A stretch of 64,000 nt of DNA from Sphingosinicella sp942492965 (GCA_942492965.1 OW818656.1:2108001-2172000); one strand, 5' to 3'; counted from the stretch's first letter, positions 43,224-57,355 are shown. Notes: generated by a model not told the origin, from the sequence alone. A program made the numbers and translations.

Positions 43224-43510
43224 TCGATCGGCGAATCGCGCCAGACTTCGGGTTCGTGCGCGGCGTTCTCGTCCGCCACGCGCTGGTCGTGCCCCGATTC
43301 GGCGCTGAAGAACACAAGGCCCATCAGCCCGGCAGCAAGTAGCAGCGACAGCACGATCGCCAGCGTGATCGCGAGCACGAGGTGCAGCGTCAGCGAAACG
43401 CCTTCGGACGACAGATACCAGAGGGCGAGCGGCACGGCCGCGATCCCGGTCCCCATCGCGGAGAGCAGCAGCACGCGGAAACGGCGGGCAGGTGTTTGCA
43501 TGGCTTTCAT
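43220..43510 (-). CDS. Small two-helix membrane protein
   Basis: A 96-residue protein with two hydrophobic helices (about 13-33, RVLLLSAMGTGIAAVPLALWYL, and 40-67) and a short acidic C-terminal tail (DENAAHEPEVW). No family is recognised. It overlaps the convergent porin gene by 4 bp and is divergent from the CBS-domain gene. Start is either 43510 or 43501; neither has a strong ribosome binding site. Confidence 0.7.
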   Translation of the reverse strand: MKAMQTPARRFRVLLLSAMGTGIAAVPLALWYLSSEGVSLTLHLVLAITLAIVLSLLLAAGLMGLVFFSAESGHDQRVADENAAHEPEVWRDSPID

Positions 43511-43596
43511 TTGGCCGCGGTTCGCGTAATCTTCAACCCGCCGGCAGACGCACGCGTCAGGCGTGCCGGGCCGGCCTGCTGGGGAGGGGCACGGCC

Positions 43597-44025
43597 ATGG
43601 CCATTGCATCGATACTGAAAGACAAGGGCGGCGCGATCATCGCGGCGTCGCCGTCGCAAACCGTCGCGGAGGTGGTCGCGCTTCTGTGCGCGCATCGAAT
43701 CGGCGCCGTGCTCGTGATGGAGGACGGCGAAGTGGCCGGCGTGCTTTCGGAGCGCGACGTCGTGCGCGGGCTCAACGAGCAGGGCGCGGCGATCCTGCAG
43801 CGCACCGCGCGGGAGATCATGACGACCGAAGTGATCACGGTGGCCCCGTCCGAGAGCGTCACGACCGCGCTATCGCGGATGACGCGGCGCCGTATCCGCC
43901 ATCTCCCCGTGCTCGAAGGCGGCGAAGTTCGCGGCGTCGTATCGATCGGCGATCTCGTGAAGGCCCGCATCGACGAAGCGGTGCGCGAGGCGGAATCGCT
44001 GAAGGATTATATCGCGCACGCCTGA
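43597..44025 (+). CDS. CBS domain-containing protein
   Basis: A 142-residue protein consisting of a CBS pair, the module that binds adenosyl nucleotides and acts as an energy sensor. First CBS: GAIIAASPSQTVAEVVALLCAHRIGAVLVME (about residues 12-60, followed by GVLSERDVVRGL); second: ITVAPSESVTTALSRMTRRRIRHLPVLE with GVVSIGDLVKARI. No catalytic domain is attached. GGGGAGGGG lies before the ATG. The rRNA operon follows. Confidence 0.92.
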   Translation: MAIASILKDKGGAIIAASPSQTVAEVVALLCAHRIGAVLVMEDGEVAGVLSERDVVRGLNEQGAAILQRTAREIMTTEVITVAPSESVTTALSRMTRRRIRHLPVLEGGEVRGVVSIGDLVKARIDEAVREAESLKDYIAHA

Positions 44026-44240
44026 CCGGGCGATTCTCCGCAGCCGACCTCTCCGATTCTGGACCGATTCTGGGTGCTGCCCTGAGTCTCGCGCCAAAAA
44101 CGCGCGCTGAAACGGCCCGCAGGAGAATCGCTCGAGCGGCGTGTTTCGGGCAGGGGCCTTCTTTTCAATACGCAAAGCCCTGAATTTCCGCCGTTTTCCG
44201 CCGAAAAAGCATTCAAGGCAAATTTGTTTCAAAAAACCTG

Positions 44241-44268
44241 TTGACCCTCCAAGGCCCCCCCATATACA
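44241..44268 (+). promoter_or_regulatory. rRNA operon promoter (sigma-70 type)
   Basis: TTGACC, 16 bases, TATACA. The start would be near 44276, giving a leader of about 310 nt before 16S rRNA. Confidence 0.7.
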
Positions 44269-44361
44269 CCGCGACGTCGCCGGCGACGAACACTTCTTCG
44301 CCGGCCCCCATCGTTTGGTAGACCGAATTATCGGCCTTAACCCGCCGGTGGGAAGACGTTT

Positions 44362-44373
44362 CGCTCTTTCTCA
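44362..44373 (+). promoter_or_regulatory. boxA-like antitermination motif in the leader
   Basis: CGCTCTTTCTCA, close to the boxA consensus TGCTCTTTAACA. A second boxA-like motif lies before 23S rRNA at 46475-46486. Confidence 0.5.
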
Positions 44374-44585
44374 TTGTAGGTTTTAGAAGAAGGGACATGT
44401 GGACGGCGGCCCACGTTCCGGGGGCTCAAGGCCCCGGGTAGCGTGGTTAAACAACCGTTGTTCGTCATGTCCTTACCACATAGTGCTTCATTGGCTTTGG
44501 CCAGTGAAACGTTAGTGATAGTGATGTGTAGGAACGACTCCTTGAACGGGTATCATATCGTCTCACGATGTGATGCTTGATCATG

Positions 44586-46080
<1,495 letters not shown>

Positions 46081-46253
46081 GCTTGTGGATCAACCCTCCG
46101 AACTTCGGTTCAGACTGGTTTCCACGACTTCCATAGACATCGCCGCCGTCCTCATGTCCCTTCTTCCTGAAGATAATGCGATCCGCACATCCGTGCGGGT
46201 CGTCTACTTGAGCCGGTTTCCAGGCCGCACGGCTGCAAAGCCGGCGAAGCCAG

Positions 46254-46330
<77 letters not shown>

Positions 46331-46338
46331 TGGCTTTC

Positions 46339-46414
46339 GGGGCCATAGCTCAGTTGGGAGAGCGCTAGCTTTGCAAGCTTGAGGTCGTCGGTTCGATCCC
46401 GACTGGCTCCACCA
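46339..46414 (+). tRNA. tRNA-Ala(TGC)
   Basis: 76 nt with encoded CCA. Acceptor GGGGCCA pairs with TGGCTCC; the anticodon loop is TTTGCAA with anticodon TGC. It follows tRNA-Ile by 8 bases in the 16S-23S spacer. Confidence 0.97.
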
Positions 46415-46474
46415 AATTTCTTCAGGATGAAGTGAAAACTGATCCGGCCTCGGCCGGTAGCGGCCATATGGGCC

Positions 46475-46486
46475 GCGCTTCTTTGA
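46475..46486 (+). promoter_or_regulatory. boxA-like antitermination motif before 23S rRNA
   Basis: GCTTCTTTGACA-type sequence in the 16S-23S spacer, followed by TTGTGAATGGG. It is the usual alphaproteobacterial spacer boxA. Confidence 0.55.
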
Positions 46487-46633
46487 CATTGTGAATGGGT
46501 TTTTGAAATCGATGCCGTATTTTAGGGTGCATCGGAAAACGCGAGTTTTCCTATGCGTTCAAACAATATCAGGCTGAGATTAATCCTGCACGTCGACGAC
46601 TGCGCATTAGCGCTGGCGTTGATGGTGTGGGCT

Positions 46634-49430
<2,797 letters not shown>

Positions 49431-49513
49431 CCCACACTATCATCGTCAGCGCTGATCGGATTTTGATCCGACGGCTTCGATTTCAAACCCTTTTCGTACG
49501 CACCGCCTTCATA

Positions 49514-49629
49514 GCTTGGTGACCATAGCGTCTGTGACCCACCCGATCCCATCCCGAACTCGGCCGTGAAACCAGACTGCGCCGATGGTACTACTGCTCA
49601 AGCAGTGGAAGAGTAGGTCGTCGCCAGGC
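49514..49629 (+). rRNA. rrf: 5S ribosomal RNA
   Basis: About 116 nt, GCTTGGTGACCATAGCG to the complementary CGTCGCCAGGC end, with the conserved CCCATCCCGAACTCGGCCG and GATGGTA segments. Confidence 0.95.
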
Positions 49630-49739
49630 TTTGCAGGCGGTGCGCACGGAAAAGAAAAACCCATTTACAATGTTCAAAGGCCTCAAGTGCCATCGGCCTT
49701 GCGGACCTGGAGGTCCGACTTTGTCGGACACGTGGTTGA

Positions 49740-49816
<77 letters not shown>

Positions 49817-49835
49817 ACCTTTCTGCCGAAACGCA

Positions 49836-49866
49836 CAAAAAGGCGCCCTCAGGGGCGCCTTTTTGC
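49836..49866 (+). terminator. Rho-independent terminator of the rRNA operon
   Basis: An 8-bp stem AGGCGCCC/GGGCGCCT with loop TCAG, flanked by a run of A on the left and T on the right that extend the stem. It lies 20 bp after tRNA-fMet. Confidence 0.93.
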
Positions 49867-49881
49867 GTTATCGGGGTGGCC

Positions 49882-52593
49882 GTGGACCCTCCGGCGCCGA
49901 CCCATCCCTCTCCTCATGCGGCGACCGCCGCTGATATGCTCGCGTATGTCGGCAGCTCCGAGCTAGGCCTTTCGAATGCGGACGCGGAGCGGCGACGGGC
50001 GGCGTCCGGCGCGAACCGCCTGCCCGAGCCGCCGCGCCGAAGCGCGCTGCGGCGTCTTTTCGCGCAGTTCAACAATATCCTCATCTACGTGCTGATTGCC
50101 GCCGCGGTGCTGACGTCGGGGCTCGGGCACACCAGCGACGCCGGGGTCATTCTTGCGGTCGTGCTGGCGAACGCGGTGATCGGCTTCATCCAGGAAGGGC
50201 GTGCCGAACGCGCGATGGACGCGATCCGCGAGATGCTCGCGCCGCGCGCGAACGTGCTGCGCGGCGGCACACGCCTGACGATCGCGGCCGAAGACCTGGT
50301 ATCGGGCGACGTCGTTCTCCTGGATGCGGGCGATCGCGTTCCCGCCGATCTCCGGCTTTTCCGGGCACGCGGCCTCGCCGTGCAGGAAGCGGTCCTCACC
50401 GGCGAATCCGTGCCAGTCGAGAAGCACAGCGATCCGGTGGCTGCCGACGTGCCGCTCGGCGATCGCACAGGGATGGCGTTCAGCGGTACGCTGGTGACAA
50501 GCGGTCTCGGACGCGGCGTCGTCGTCGCAACCGGCGCGGCAACCGAGATCGGGCGGGTCAGCGGACTGCTTTCGCAGGTCGAAACGCTCACCACGCCGCT
50601 CGTTCGCCAGATGGATGTGTTCGCGCGCTGGCTGACGCTGTTCATCCTGTTCGTCGCCGCGCTGCTGCTGCTTTACGGGTCGCTCGTTGCCGGGCGCGAC
50701 TTTGCCGAGATGTTCATGATCGTTGTGGGTCTGTCGGTCGCGGCGATCCCGGAGGGTCTGCCGGCCGTGCTCACGATCACGCTGGCTGTGGGTGTCCAGG
50801 CAATGGCGCGGCGGAATGCCATCGTGCACCACCTTCCCGCGATCGAAACATTGGGCGCGGTCTCGGTGATCTGCACCGACAAGACGGGCACGCTGACACG
50901 GAACGAGATGATGGTGGCCTCGGCCGCCGTCGATCGTCGCACGTTCGTGCTGGAGGGCGATGGCTATGCGCCGACCGGCAAGCTGACGCTGAACGGAACA
51001 TCTGCGGCGGAAGAGGATCATCCGGGACTTCAGGCACTCGCCCAAGCGGCAGCGGCGTGTAACGACGCCGGGCTTCGGCATCAGGAAGGCACATGGAGCG
51101 CAGAGGGCGATCCGATGGAAGCCGCGCTGCTGGCTTTCGCCGCGAAGATCGGCGTCGACTGGCAGGCGCTGCGGCATCAGGCGCCGCGCAGCGACGTGTT
51201 TCCCTTCGACGCGCGGCACCGCTTCATGGCGACGCTCCACCGCACCGGCAACGGCGACGTCATTTACGTGAAGGGCGCGCCCGAGCGGATCGTCGCGATG
51301 TGCGGAACCGAATTCGACGGTACCGAAGAGCAGCCGATCGACCGCGCCTATTGGCACACTGAGGCCGAGCGCATCGCCTGCGGCGGCGAGCGCGTGCTCG
51401 CCTTCGCGATGCGCCGCGCCGCGCCGGGGCAAACGACGCTGGAGCCGGGCGATCTCGATGATGCACTCGTCATGCTGGGCCTCGTCGGTCTCATCGATCC
51501 GCCGCGGCCAGAGGCCATCGCTGCGGTCGCGGAGTGCCGGGCTGCGGGAATTCGCGTCAAGATGATCACCGGGGACCATGCGGGCACGGCAGCGGCGATC
51601 GGCCGGCAGGTCGGTCTCGCCAATCCCTCGCGCGTGCTGACGGGCGCCGATCTCGACCGGATGGACGACGCCGCGCTTGCCGACGCCGTGCTCGACGTCG
51701 ATGTGTTCGCCCGCACCAGCCCCGAGCACAAGCTACGGCTGGTGATGGCCTTGCAGGCGCGCGGTCTCACCGTCGCCATGACGGGAGACGGCGTGAACGA
51801 TGCGCCCGCCCTGAAGCGTGCCGACGCCGGAATCGCCATGGGCTGCAAGGGCAGCGAGGCCGCGAAGGAGGCGGCGAGCCTGGTGCTCGCGGACGATAAT
51901 TTCGCCTCGATCGCCGCCGCCGTGCGCGAAGGGCGGACGGTCTACGAGAACATCCGCAAGGTGATCAGCTGGACGCTGCCCACGAACGCCGGCGAAGCCG
52001 TCACGATCATCTTCGCGCTGCTGTTCGGCCTCGCGCTGCCCGTCACGCCGATCCAGATCCTCTGGGTCAACATGGTGACGGATGTCACGCTCGGCCTTGC
52101 GCTCGCCTTCGAGCCTGCCGACGCGGACACCATGCGCCGGCCGCCGCGGCCGCGCAGCGAGCCGCTGCTGACGCGCGCCTTCATCTGGCACATCATGCTC
52201 GTATCGGCGCTGTTCCTCGCGGGCGTGCTCGGCATGTACGGCTACGCCGTGGCGCGGGGTCATTCCGTCGAAACCGCGCGCACGATCGCGGTCAACACGC
52301 TTGTCGTGATGGAGATCTTCCATCTGTTCTATATCCGCAACCTGCGGGGGACATCGCTCAGCTGGCGGCTGGTGCGCGGCACGCGGGTGGTCTGGGCGAT
52401 GGTCGGGCTCGTCACCGCGGCGCAGTTCGCGATCACGTATGTTCCCGTGTTGCAGCGGATTTTCGGAACCGCGGCGGTGCCTCTGCGCGAAGGCCTGCTC
52501 GTCGTGGGCGTGGGCGCCGTGATGCTCGCGATCATCGAGGCGGAAAAACAGCTGCGGCTTGCCGTCGCCAGGCGACGGGATGTGACTGCCTGA
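49882..52593 (+). CDS. Cation-transporting P-type ATPase (PMR1/SERCA-like)
   Basis: A 903-residue membrane pump. The N-terminal cation ATPase domain (about 12-80, GLSNADAERRRAASGANRLPEPP) precedes helices, the actuator domain (LTGESVPVEK), the phosphorylation site (CTDKTGTLTRNE, catalytic Asp), the KGAPE nucleotide motif, and hinge MTGDGVNDAPALKRADAGIAMG. Ten helices are expected; helix 4 has IPEGLP, as in Ca2+ pumps. Likely substrates are Ca2+ or Mn2+, though H+ or Na+ cannot be excluded. GTG at 49882, after GGGG, is the plausible start; the frame is open through the tRNA and 5S genes but those cannot be coding. Confidence 0.9.
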   Translation: MDPPAPTHPSPHAATAADMLAYVGSSELGLSNADAERRRAASGANRLPEPPRRSALRRLFAQFNNILIYVLIAAAVLTSGLGHTSDAGVILAVVLANAVIGFIQEGRAERAMDAIREMLAPRANVLRGGTRLTIAAEDLVSGDVVLLDAGDRVPADLRLFRARGLAVQEAVLTGESVPVEKHSDPVAADVPLGDRTGMAFSGTLVTSGLGRGVVVATGAATEIGRVSGLLSQVETLTTPLVRQMDVFARWLTLFILFVAALLLLYGSLVAGRDFAEMFMIVVGLSVAAIPEGLPAVLTITLAVGVQAMARRNAIVHHLPAIETLGAVSVICTDKTGTLTRNEMMVASAAVDRRTFVLEGDGYAPTGKLTLNGTSAAEEDHPGLQALAQAAAACNDAGLRHQEGTWSAEGDPMEAALLAFAAKIGVDWQALRHQAPRSDVFPFDARHRFMATLHRTGNGDVIYVKGAPERIVAMCGTEFDGTEEQPIDRAYWHTEAERIACGGERVLAFAMRRAAPGQTTLEPGDLDDALVMLGLVGLIDPPRPEAIAAVAECRAAGIRVKMITGDHAGTAAAIGRQVGLANPSRVLTGADLDRMDDAALADAVLDVDVFARTSPEHKLRLVMALQARGLTVAMTGDGVNDAPALKRADAGIAMGCKGSEAAKEAASLVLADDNFASIAAAVREGRTVYENIRKVISWTLPTNAGEAVTIIFALLFGLALPVTPIQILWVNMVTDVTLGLALAFEPADADTMRRPPRPRSEPLLTRAFIWHIMLVSALFLAGVLGMYGYAVARGHSVETARTIAVNTLVVMEIFHLFYIRNLRGTSLSWRLVRGTRVVWAMVGLVTAAQFAITYVPVLQRIFGTAAVPLREGLLVVGVGAVMLAIIEAEKQLRLAVARRRDVTA

Positions 52594-52665
52594 CACTCCC
52601 AAGGGGATGCGGAGCGGCCCCGAATCGCGCTAGGAGTTCCCCAAACCCCCGAGGAGGAGCTTCAC

Positions 52666-54108
52666 ATGCGCGACTATCTGAAATTCTACATCAATGGCGA
52701 ATGGGTCGATCCCGCTGGCGACGCGAAGACGCTCGACGTGCTCAACCCCGCGACCGAAGCGGTCGCCGGGCGCATCAGCCTTGGCTCCGCGGAAGACGTC
52801 GATCGGGCGGTGAAGGCAGCGAAGGTCGCGTTCCGCAGCTTCTCTCGTACCAGCCGCGCCGAGCGGCTCGAACTGCTGCAAGCGATCCTCGCCGAATACA
52901 CGAAGCGCAGCGGCGAGATGGCCGAGGCGATCACCGAGGAAATGGGCGCGCCCGCATGGCTCGCGAAGAGCGCGCAGGCCGCAATCGGCGCGGGTCACCT
53001 GCACACCGCGATCGAAGTTCTGAAAACCTATAAGTTCCACGAGCCGCGCGGCACGACGATGATCGCCAAGGAGCCGATCGGCGTGTGCGGGTTCATCACG
53101 CCGTGGAACTGGCCGATCAACCAGATCGCCTGCAAGGTCGCGCCCGCGCTCGCGACGGGCTGCACGATGGTGCTGAAGCCTTCCGAAATCGCGCCGTTCT
53201 CGGCATGGCTGTGGACCGAAATCCTGCACGCGGCGGGCGTTCCGAAGGGCGTCTACAATCTCGTGAACGGCGACGGGCCCACGGTGGGCGCGGCGATCTC
53301 GTCACATCCCGATGTCGACATGGTGAGCTTCACCGGCTCGACGCGCGCGGGCGTGGAAGTCGCGAAGGCGGCAGCGCCGACGGTGAAGCGCGTCGCGCAG
53401 GAACTGGGTGGCAAGTCGCCGAACATTCTCGTCGACGATGACGGCTTCGGCGATGCTGTGAAAAGGGGCGTCGCGCATGTCTTCAACAACTCCGGCCAGT
53501 CGTGCAACGCGCCGACGCGTATGTTCGTGCCGCAGGGCCGCATGGACGAGGCGAAGGCGGTGGCGAAGGCGACCGCCGAGGCATGGGCGCCGGGCGACCC
53601 CAACGGCAATGCGCGCATGGGGCCCGTTGTCTCCGAGCTGCAGTGGAACAAGATCCAGGGCCTTATCCAGAAGGGCATCGACGAGGGCGCCGAACTCGTC
53701 GCGGGCGGCACCGGCAAGCCCGAGGGGCTGGAGACCGGCTATTACGTGAAGCCCACGGTTTTCGCCAACGTGACCAACGACATGACAGTGGCGCGCGAGG
53801 AGATCTTCGGGCCCGTCGTCTCCATTCTCGGCTACGGCAGCCTCGACCGCGCGATCGAAGAGGGCAACGACACCGTCTACGGCCTCGCTGCCTACGTGCA
53901 GGCGAAGGATATCGAGAAGGCGCGCGAGATCGCCTCGCAGATGCGCGCTGGGCAGGTCATCATCAATGGCGCGGGCAGCGACCTGATGGCGCCTTTCGGC
54001 GGCTACAAACAGTCGGGCAACGGCCGTGAATGGGGTGACCATGCCTTCGGCGAGTTCCTCGAGACGAAAGCGATGATCGGTTACGGCGAAGCCGTCGCTG
54101 CCGAGTGA
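52666..54108 (+). CDS. Aldehyde dehydrogenase family protein
   Basis: A 480-residue NAD(P)-dependent dehydrogenase that oxidises aldehydes to acids. The nucleotide-binding part has TPWNWPINQ and KPSEIAPFSA and the FTGSTRAG loop; the catalytic Glu is in QELGGKSPN and the Cys in NNSGQSCNAPTRM (GQSC). Length is standard. The start follows GAGGAGG. The substrate cannot be read from sequence. It converges with the MgtC-type gene at the next base. Confidence 0.93.
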   Translation: MRDYLKFYINGEWVDPAGDAKTLDVLNPATEAVAGRISLGSAEDVDRAVKAAKVAFRSFSRTSRAERLELLQAILAEYTKRSGEMAEAITEEMGAPAWLAKSAQAAIGAGHLHTAIEVLKTYKFHEPRGTTMIAKEPIGVCGFITPWNWPINQIACKVAPALATGCTMVLKPSEIAPFSAWLWTEILHAAGVPKGVYNLVNGDGPTVGAAISSHPDVDMVSFTGSTRAGVEVAKAAAPTVKRVAQELGGKSPNILVDDDGFGDAVKRGVAHVFNNSGQSCNAPTRMFVPQGRMDEAKAVAKATAEAWAPGDPNGNARMGPVVSELQWNKIQGLIQKGIDEGAELVAGGTGKPEGLETGYYVKPTVFANVTNDMTVAREEIFGPVVSILGYGSLDRAIEEGNDTVYGLAAYVQAKDIEKAREIASQMRAGQVIINGAGSDLMAPFGGYKQSGNGREWGDHAFGEFLETKAMIGYGEAVAAE

Positions 54109-54546
54109 TCAGTCCTGCGCGTTCGGCACCACCCGGTAAAGGACGCGCAGCACGACGAGGACGGTGAGCCCGAGCAGTGTGCCGATCACCACGAGCGGCA
54201 CCTGCCCGGCCCCGCACGCGATGCCGACGGCGGCGCAGAGCCATATGTTGGCGGCGGTCGTCAGGTTCTTCACCTTGTCGCCGCGCACGAAGATCAGGCC
54301 CGCGGCAATGAAGCCCACCGCCTGCGCGAGGCCTTCGATCGCGCGCAGCGGATCGGGCTGCGCTTCCGGTGTCTTCACCGCTTCGAACATCATGAGCGCC
54401 GAAATCACGATCATCGCCGAGCTGAGCGCAACGAGCGCGTGCGTGCGAAGCCCCGCCTCGTGCCCGCGCATTTCCCGATCAAAACCGAACGCCAGCCCGA
54501 TTGCGGTCGCGGCACCCAGCCGTATGGCGATTTCCTCCCAGGTCAT
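54109..54546 (-). CDS. MgtC/SapB family protein
   Basis: A 145-residue membrane protein, the length of the MgtC domain alone. The conserved N-terminal block is IRLGAATAIGLAFGFDREMRGHEAGLRTHALVALSSA (about residues 8-44) and the second is VGFIAAGLIFV and TTAANIWLCAAVGIACGAG. It probably spans the inner membrane four times. MgtC of Salmonella inhibits ATP synthase and lowers cyclic-di-GMP, but most members are unstudied. Transcribed toward the aldehyde dehydrogenase gene. Confidence 0.9.
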   Translation of the reverse strand: MTWEEIAIRLGAATAIGLAFGFDREMRGHEAGLRTHALVALSSAMIVISALMMFEAVKTPEAQPDPLRAIEGLAQAVGFIAAGLIFVRGDKVKNLTTAANIWLCAAVGIACGAGQVPLVVIGTLLGLTVLVVLRVLYRVVPNAQD

Positions 54547-54675
54547 GGCTGCTGAATTGCCGTAAGGGGCAAAAGGTTCCTCGCCGAACGGCTGCGGCCT
54601 TATCAGTAGCGCGAGCTACGCGCCGCGCCGCCTGCCCCCCATACTCCGGGCGAATACCAGCACGGAGGCCCCTGA

Positions 54676-55635
54676 ATGTCCCTTCGCACACCGATCTGTG
54701 ATCTGCTCGGCATCGAATACCCGATCCTGCTCGCGGGGATGGGCGGCGTTTCCTATGCCGAGGTGTGCGCGGCGGTTTCGAACGCGGGCGGCTTCGGTTC
54801 GCTCGGCATGGCGGGCACCAGCCCTGCCTTCATCCGCGAGCAGATGAAGCGCGTGAAGGATCTCACCGACAGGCCCTTCGGCGTCGATCTCCTCGCGGCG
54901 CAGCCCGAAACACTCACTGCGAGCGTCGATGTGATCATCGAAGAGGGCGCGAAGGCGTTTATCGCGGGCCTCGGCGTGCCGACGCCGATCCTCGCGCAGC
55001 TGAACGCGGCTGGCCTTGTCGTCATGTCGATGTGCGGCACGGTGGGCCATGCCCGGAAGGCGGCCGCGGCAGGCTGCGATGTGGTGATCGCGCAGGGAAC
55101 GGAAGGCGGGGGGCATACCGGCAAGGTGGCGAGCGCCGCGCTCTGGCCCCAGTGCGTCGATGCGGTCGACGTTCCGGTGATCGCCGCGGGCGGCCTCTAT
55201 GACGGGCGCGGGCTCGCGGCGGCGCTCGCCTTCGGGTGTCAGGGCGTTTGGATGGGCACGCGCTTCATCGCCAGCCACGAGGCGCACGCGGGCAAAGCCT
55301 ACAAGGATGCGATCGTCGCCATGCGCGACGATTCCACAACGATCAGCCGGGGCTTCACGGGCAAGACGCTGCGCGCCATCGCCAACGACACCACCGACTA
55401 TTTCGACCGGCATCCAGAGGAATTGAAGCCGTTTCCGCTGCAGGTGATAGAAGCCGCGCAGGCGAACCGGCTGGGGCCGATTGCCGGAATCCTCGACGTC
55501 GATCCGGCGACGCAGTGCCTCGCGGCGGGGCAGGGCGGCGGCGGCGTCGATGCGATTCTGAGCTGCGCCGAGATCGTCGAGCGCACGCTCGCCGAGACGA
55601 AGGCGGCTTTAAGCCGACTGCGTGCTTTCGGCTGA
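54676..55635 (+). CDS. Nitronate monooxygenase-like flavoprotein
   Basis: A 319-residue FMN-dependent barrel of the 2-nitropropane dioxygenase family. Near the N terminus ILLAGMGGVSYAEVCAAVSNAGGFGSLG is typical; the flavin and substrate region follows as VIAQGTEGGGHTGKV (catalytic His) and PVIAAGGLYDGRGLAAALAFG, with GVWMGTRF. Family members oxidise alkyl nitronates such as 3-nitropropionate. It stands alone and its end overlaps the convergent transporter gene by 27 bp. Confidence 0.9.
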   Translation: MSLRTPICDLLGIEYPILLAGMGGVSYAEVCAAVSNAGGFGSLGMAGTSPAFIREQMKRVKDLTDRPFGVDLLAAQPETLTASVDVIIEEGAKAFIAGLGVPTPILAQLNAAGLVVMSMCGTVGHARKAAAAGCDVVIAQGTEGGGHTGKVASAALWPQCVDAVDVPVIAAGGLYDGRGLAAALAFGCQGVWMGTRFIASHEAHAGKAYKDAIVAMRDDSTTISRGFTGKTLRAIANDTTDYFDRHPEELKPFPLQVIEAAQANRLGPIAGILDVDPATQCLAAGQGGGGVDAILSCAEIVERTLAETKAALSRLRAFG

Positions 55636-57267
55636 GGCCATCGCGAGCGCGGCGGCGTAATCGGGCGCGAAGCGCACCTTGCCGCTGCGGGGGCCGAGGT
55701 CATTGCGGCGCAGCACCTGCGCGGGCTGGGGCTGCACGCTTGAGAAAATCACCGCGGCGCCGTGTCTGTGCGCCATGCTGACGAAATCCTTGATGCCTTC
55801 GACCCCGCTCGCGTCGAGCAGCGGCACCTCGCGCATCCGCAGGATGATGACACGCGGGGGCTGGCCCATCCGGCGCAGCGTTTCAACGAGATCGGAGGCG
55901 ACGCCGAAGAAGAACGGCCCCGTGATGCGGAACACCTCCACGCCCGGCGGCAGGTCGTCCCGCTGCCCGGCATCCTCGGTTTCCACCTCGCGCACCGTCA
56001 CGGCGACCGTGCGGCTCATCCGTTCCATGAACATCAGGCTGGCGAGCGTGACGCCGACACCGATCGCCACGGTAAGGTCGACGAGCACGGTAAGCGCGAA
56101 CGTCAGCAGCAGAACGACGCGGTCGCCCACCGGCATCGCGCGGATACGCAGCAGCCGCTCGTACTCGCTCATCCCCCACGCCACCATGAACAGGATCGCC
56201 GCGAGTGCCGCCATCGGGATATAGCCCATCAGCTTCGTGCCGAAGGCCATGAACAGCAGCAGGAACAGCGCGTGGAATATGCCCGCAACCGGCGTGCGCC
56301 CGCCGGCGCGTATGTTTGTGGCGGTGCGCGCGATGGCGCCCGTCGCCGGCAGCCCGCCGAAGAGGGCGGAGGCGAGATTGGCCACGCCTTGCCCGACGAG
56401 TTCCTGGTTGGAGCGGTGCCGATATCCGGTCATGCCGTCGGCGACGACGGCGGAGAGCAGCGCTTCGATCCCCGCGAGGAAAGCGATCGTGAATGCCGCC
56501 GGCAGCACGGCCGTCACCTTGTCGAGCCCGAGCGCCGGGATGTGCGGCATCGGAAGCCCGGAGGGGATGTTCGGAAAACGCGAGCCGACGGTATCGACGG
56601 CAAGCCCGAGCAGCGAGACGGCGAGTGCCGCAACGACCACGGCGACGAGGAAACCCGGCACTTTCGGCGCGAAACGGCGCAGCACGATGATGATGCCGAG
56701 CGACACTGCGCCTACCGCGAGCGTGGCAAGGTCGATTGTCCCGATCGCCTGCCCATAGGCGGCGATCTTGGGCAGGAAGTCGGCGGGCACCTCTGCCATG
56801 CGGAGGCCGAGAAAGTCCTTCACCTGCGTCGCCGCGATGATGACGGCGATGCCGGCGGTGAAGCCGGTGACGACGGGGTGCGGAATGAACTTGATGAGGC
56901 TGCCGAGCCGCCCGTAGCCGGCGACGAGCAGGATCGCGCCCGCCATCAGCGTGGCGAGCACCAGCCCGTCGTAGCCATGCTCTGCGATGATATTGAACAC
57001 GACGACGACAAAGGCGCCGGTCGGCCCGCCGATCTGCGTGCGCGAACCGCCGAGCGCGGAGATCAGGAACCCGGCGACGACCGCCGTCACCAGCCCCTTG
57101 TCGGGCGAAGCGCCGCTCGCGATGCCGAGCGCCATGGCAAGCGGCAGCGCGACGATGGCGACGGTGAGCCCGGCGAGCGCATCGGCGCGCAGCCCGGCCA
57201 TGCCGTAGCCTTCGCGAAGCACGGTAAAGAGCTTCGGCGTGAACTGGATGGGCAGGACGTCGCGCAT
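55609..57267 (-). CDS. SulP family inorganic anion transporter
   Basis: A 552-residue inner-membrane protein. Residues about 25-420 hold the multi-helix transport core (ALPLAMALGIASGASPDKGL, IGGPTGAFVVVVFNI); residues about 440-552 form a STAS domain (EVFRITGPFFFGVASDLVETL and VPLLDASGVEGIKDF). Substrates in this family include sulfate, bicarbonate and C4-dicarboxylates. ATG at 57267 is preferred over TTG two codons upstream since GGGGG lies 6 bp before it. It converges with the nitronate monooxygenase gene. Confidence 0.93.
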   Translation of the reverse strand: MRDVLPIQFTPKLFTVLREGYGMAGLRADALAGLTVAIVALPLAMALGIASGASPDKGLVTAVVAGFLISALGGSRTQIGGPTGAFVVVVFNIIAEHGYDGLVLATLMAGAILLVAGYGRLGSLIKFIPHPVVTGFTAGIAVIIAATQVKDFLGLRMAEVPADFLPKIAAYGQAIGTIDLATLAVGAVSLGIIIVLRRFAPKVPGFLVAVVVAALAVSLLGLAVDTVGSRFPNIPSGLPMPHIPALGLDKVTAVLPAAFTIAFLAGIEALLSAVVADGMTGYRHRSNQELVGQGVANLASALFGGLPATGAIARTATNIRAGGRTPVAGIFHALFLLLFMAFGTKLMGYIPMAALAAILFMVAWGMSEYERLLRIRAMPVGDRVVLLLTFALTVLVDLTVAIGVGVTLASLMFMERMSRTVAVTVREVETEDAGQRDDLPPGVEVFRITGPFFFGVASDLVETLRRMGQPPRVIILRMREVPLLDASGVEGIKDFVSMAHRHGAAVIFSSVQPQPAQVLRRNDLGPRSGKVRFAPDYAAALAMASAESTQSA

Positions 57268-57355
57268 GGGCAACCCCCGAAAATCTTGTGGAATGTTGCC
57301 TTGCTAGGCCTGAATTATGGCCAAATCATCCCGGAATGTTCCGGAAATCGGGGCG

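Larger units (their letters stand above)
44026..44585 (+). promoter_or_regulatory. rRNA operon promoter region and leader
   Basis: A 560-bp non-coding stretch. 44026-44240 has no feature I can support. The promoter is at 44241-44268, a boxA-like motif at 44362-44373, and a leader fold pairs 44390-44399 with 44466-44474 (one bulge), enclosing CCACG/CGTGG and CCGGGG/CCCCGG stems. This leader likely serves antitermination and 16S maturation. Confidence 0.7.
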
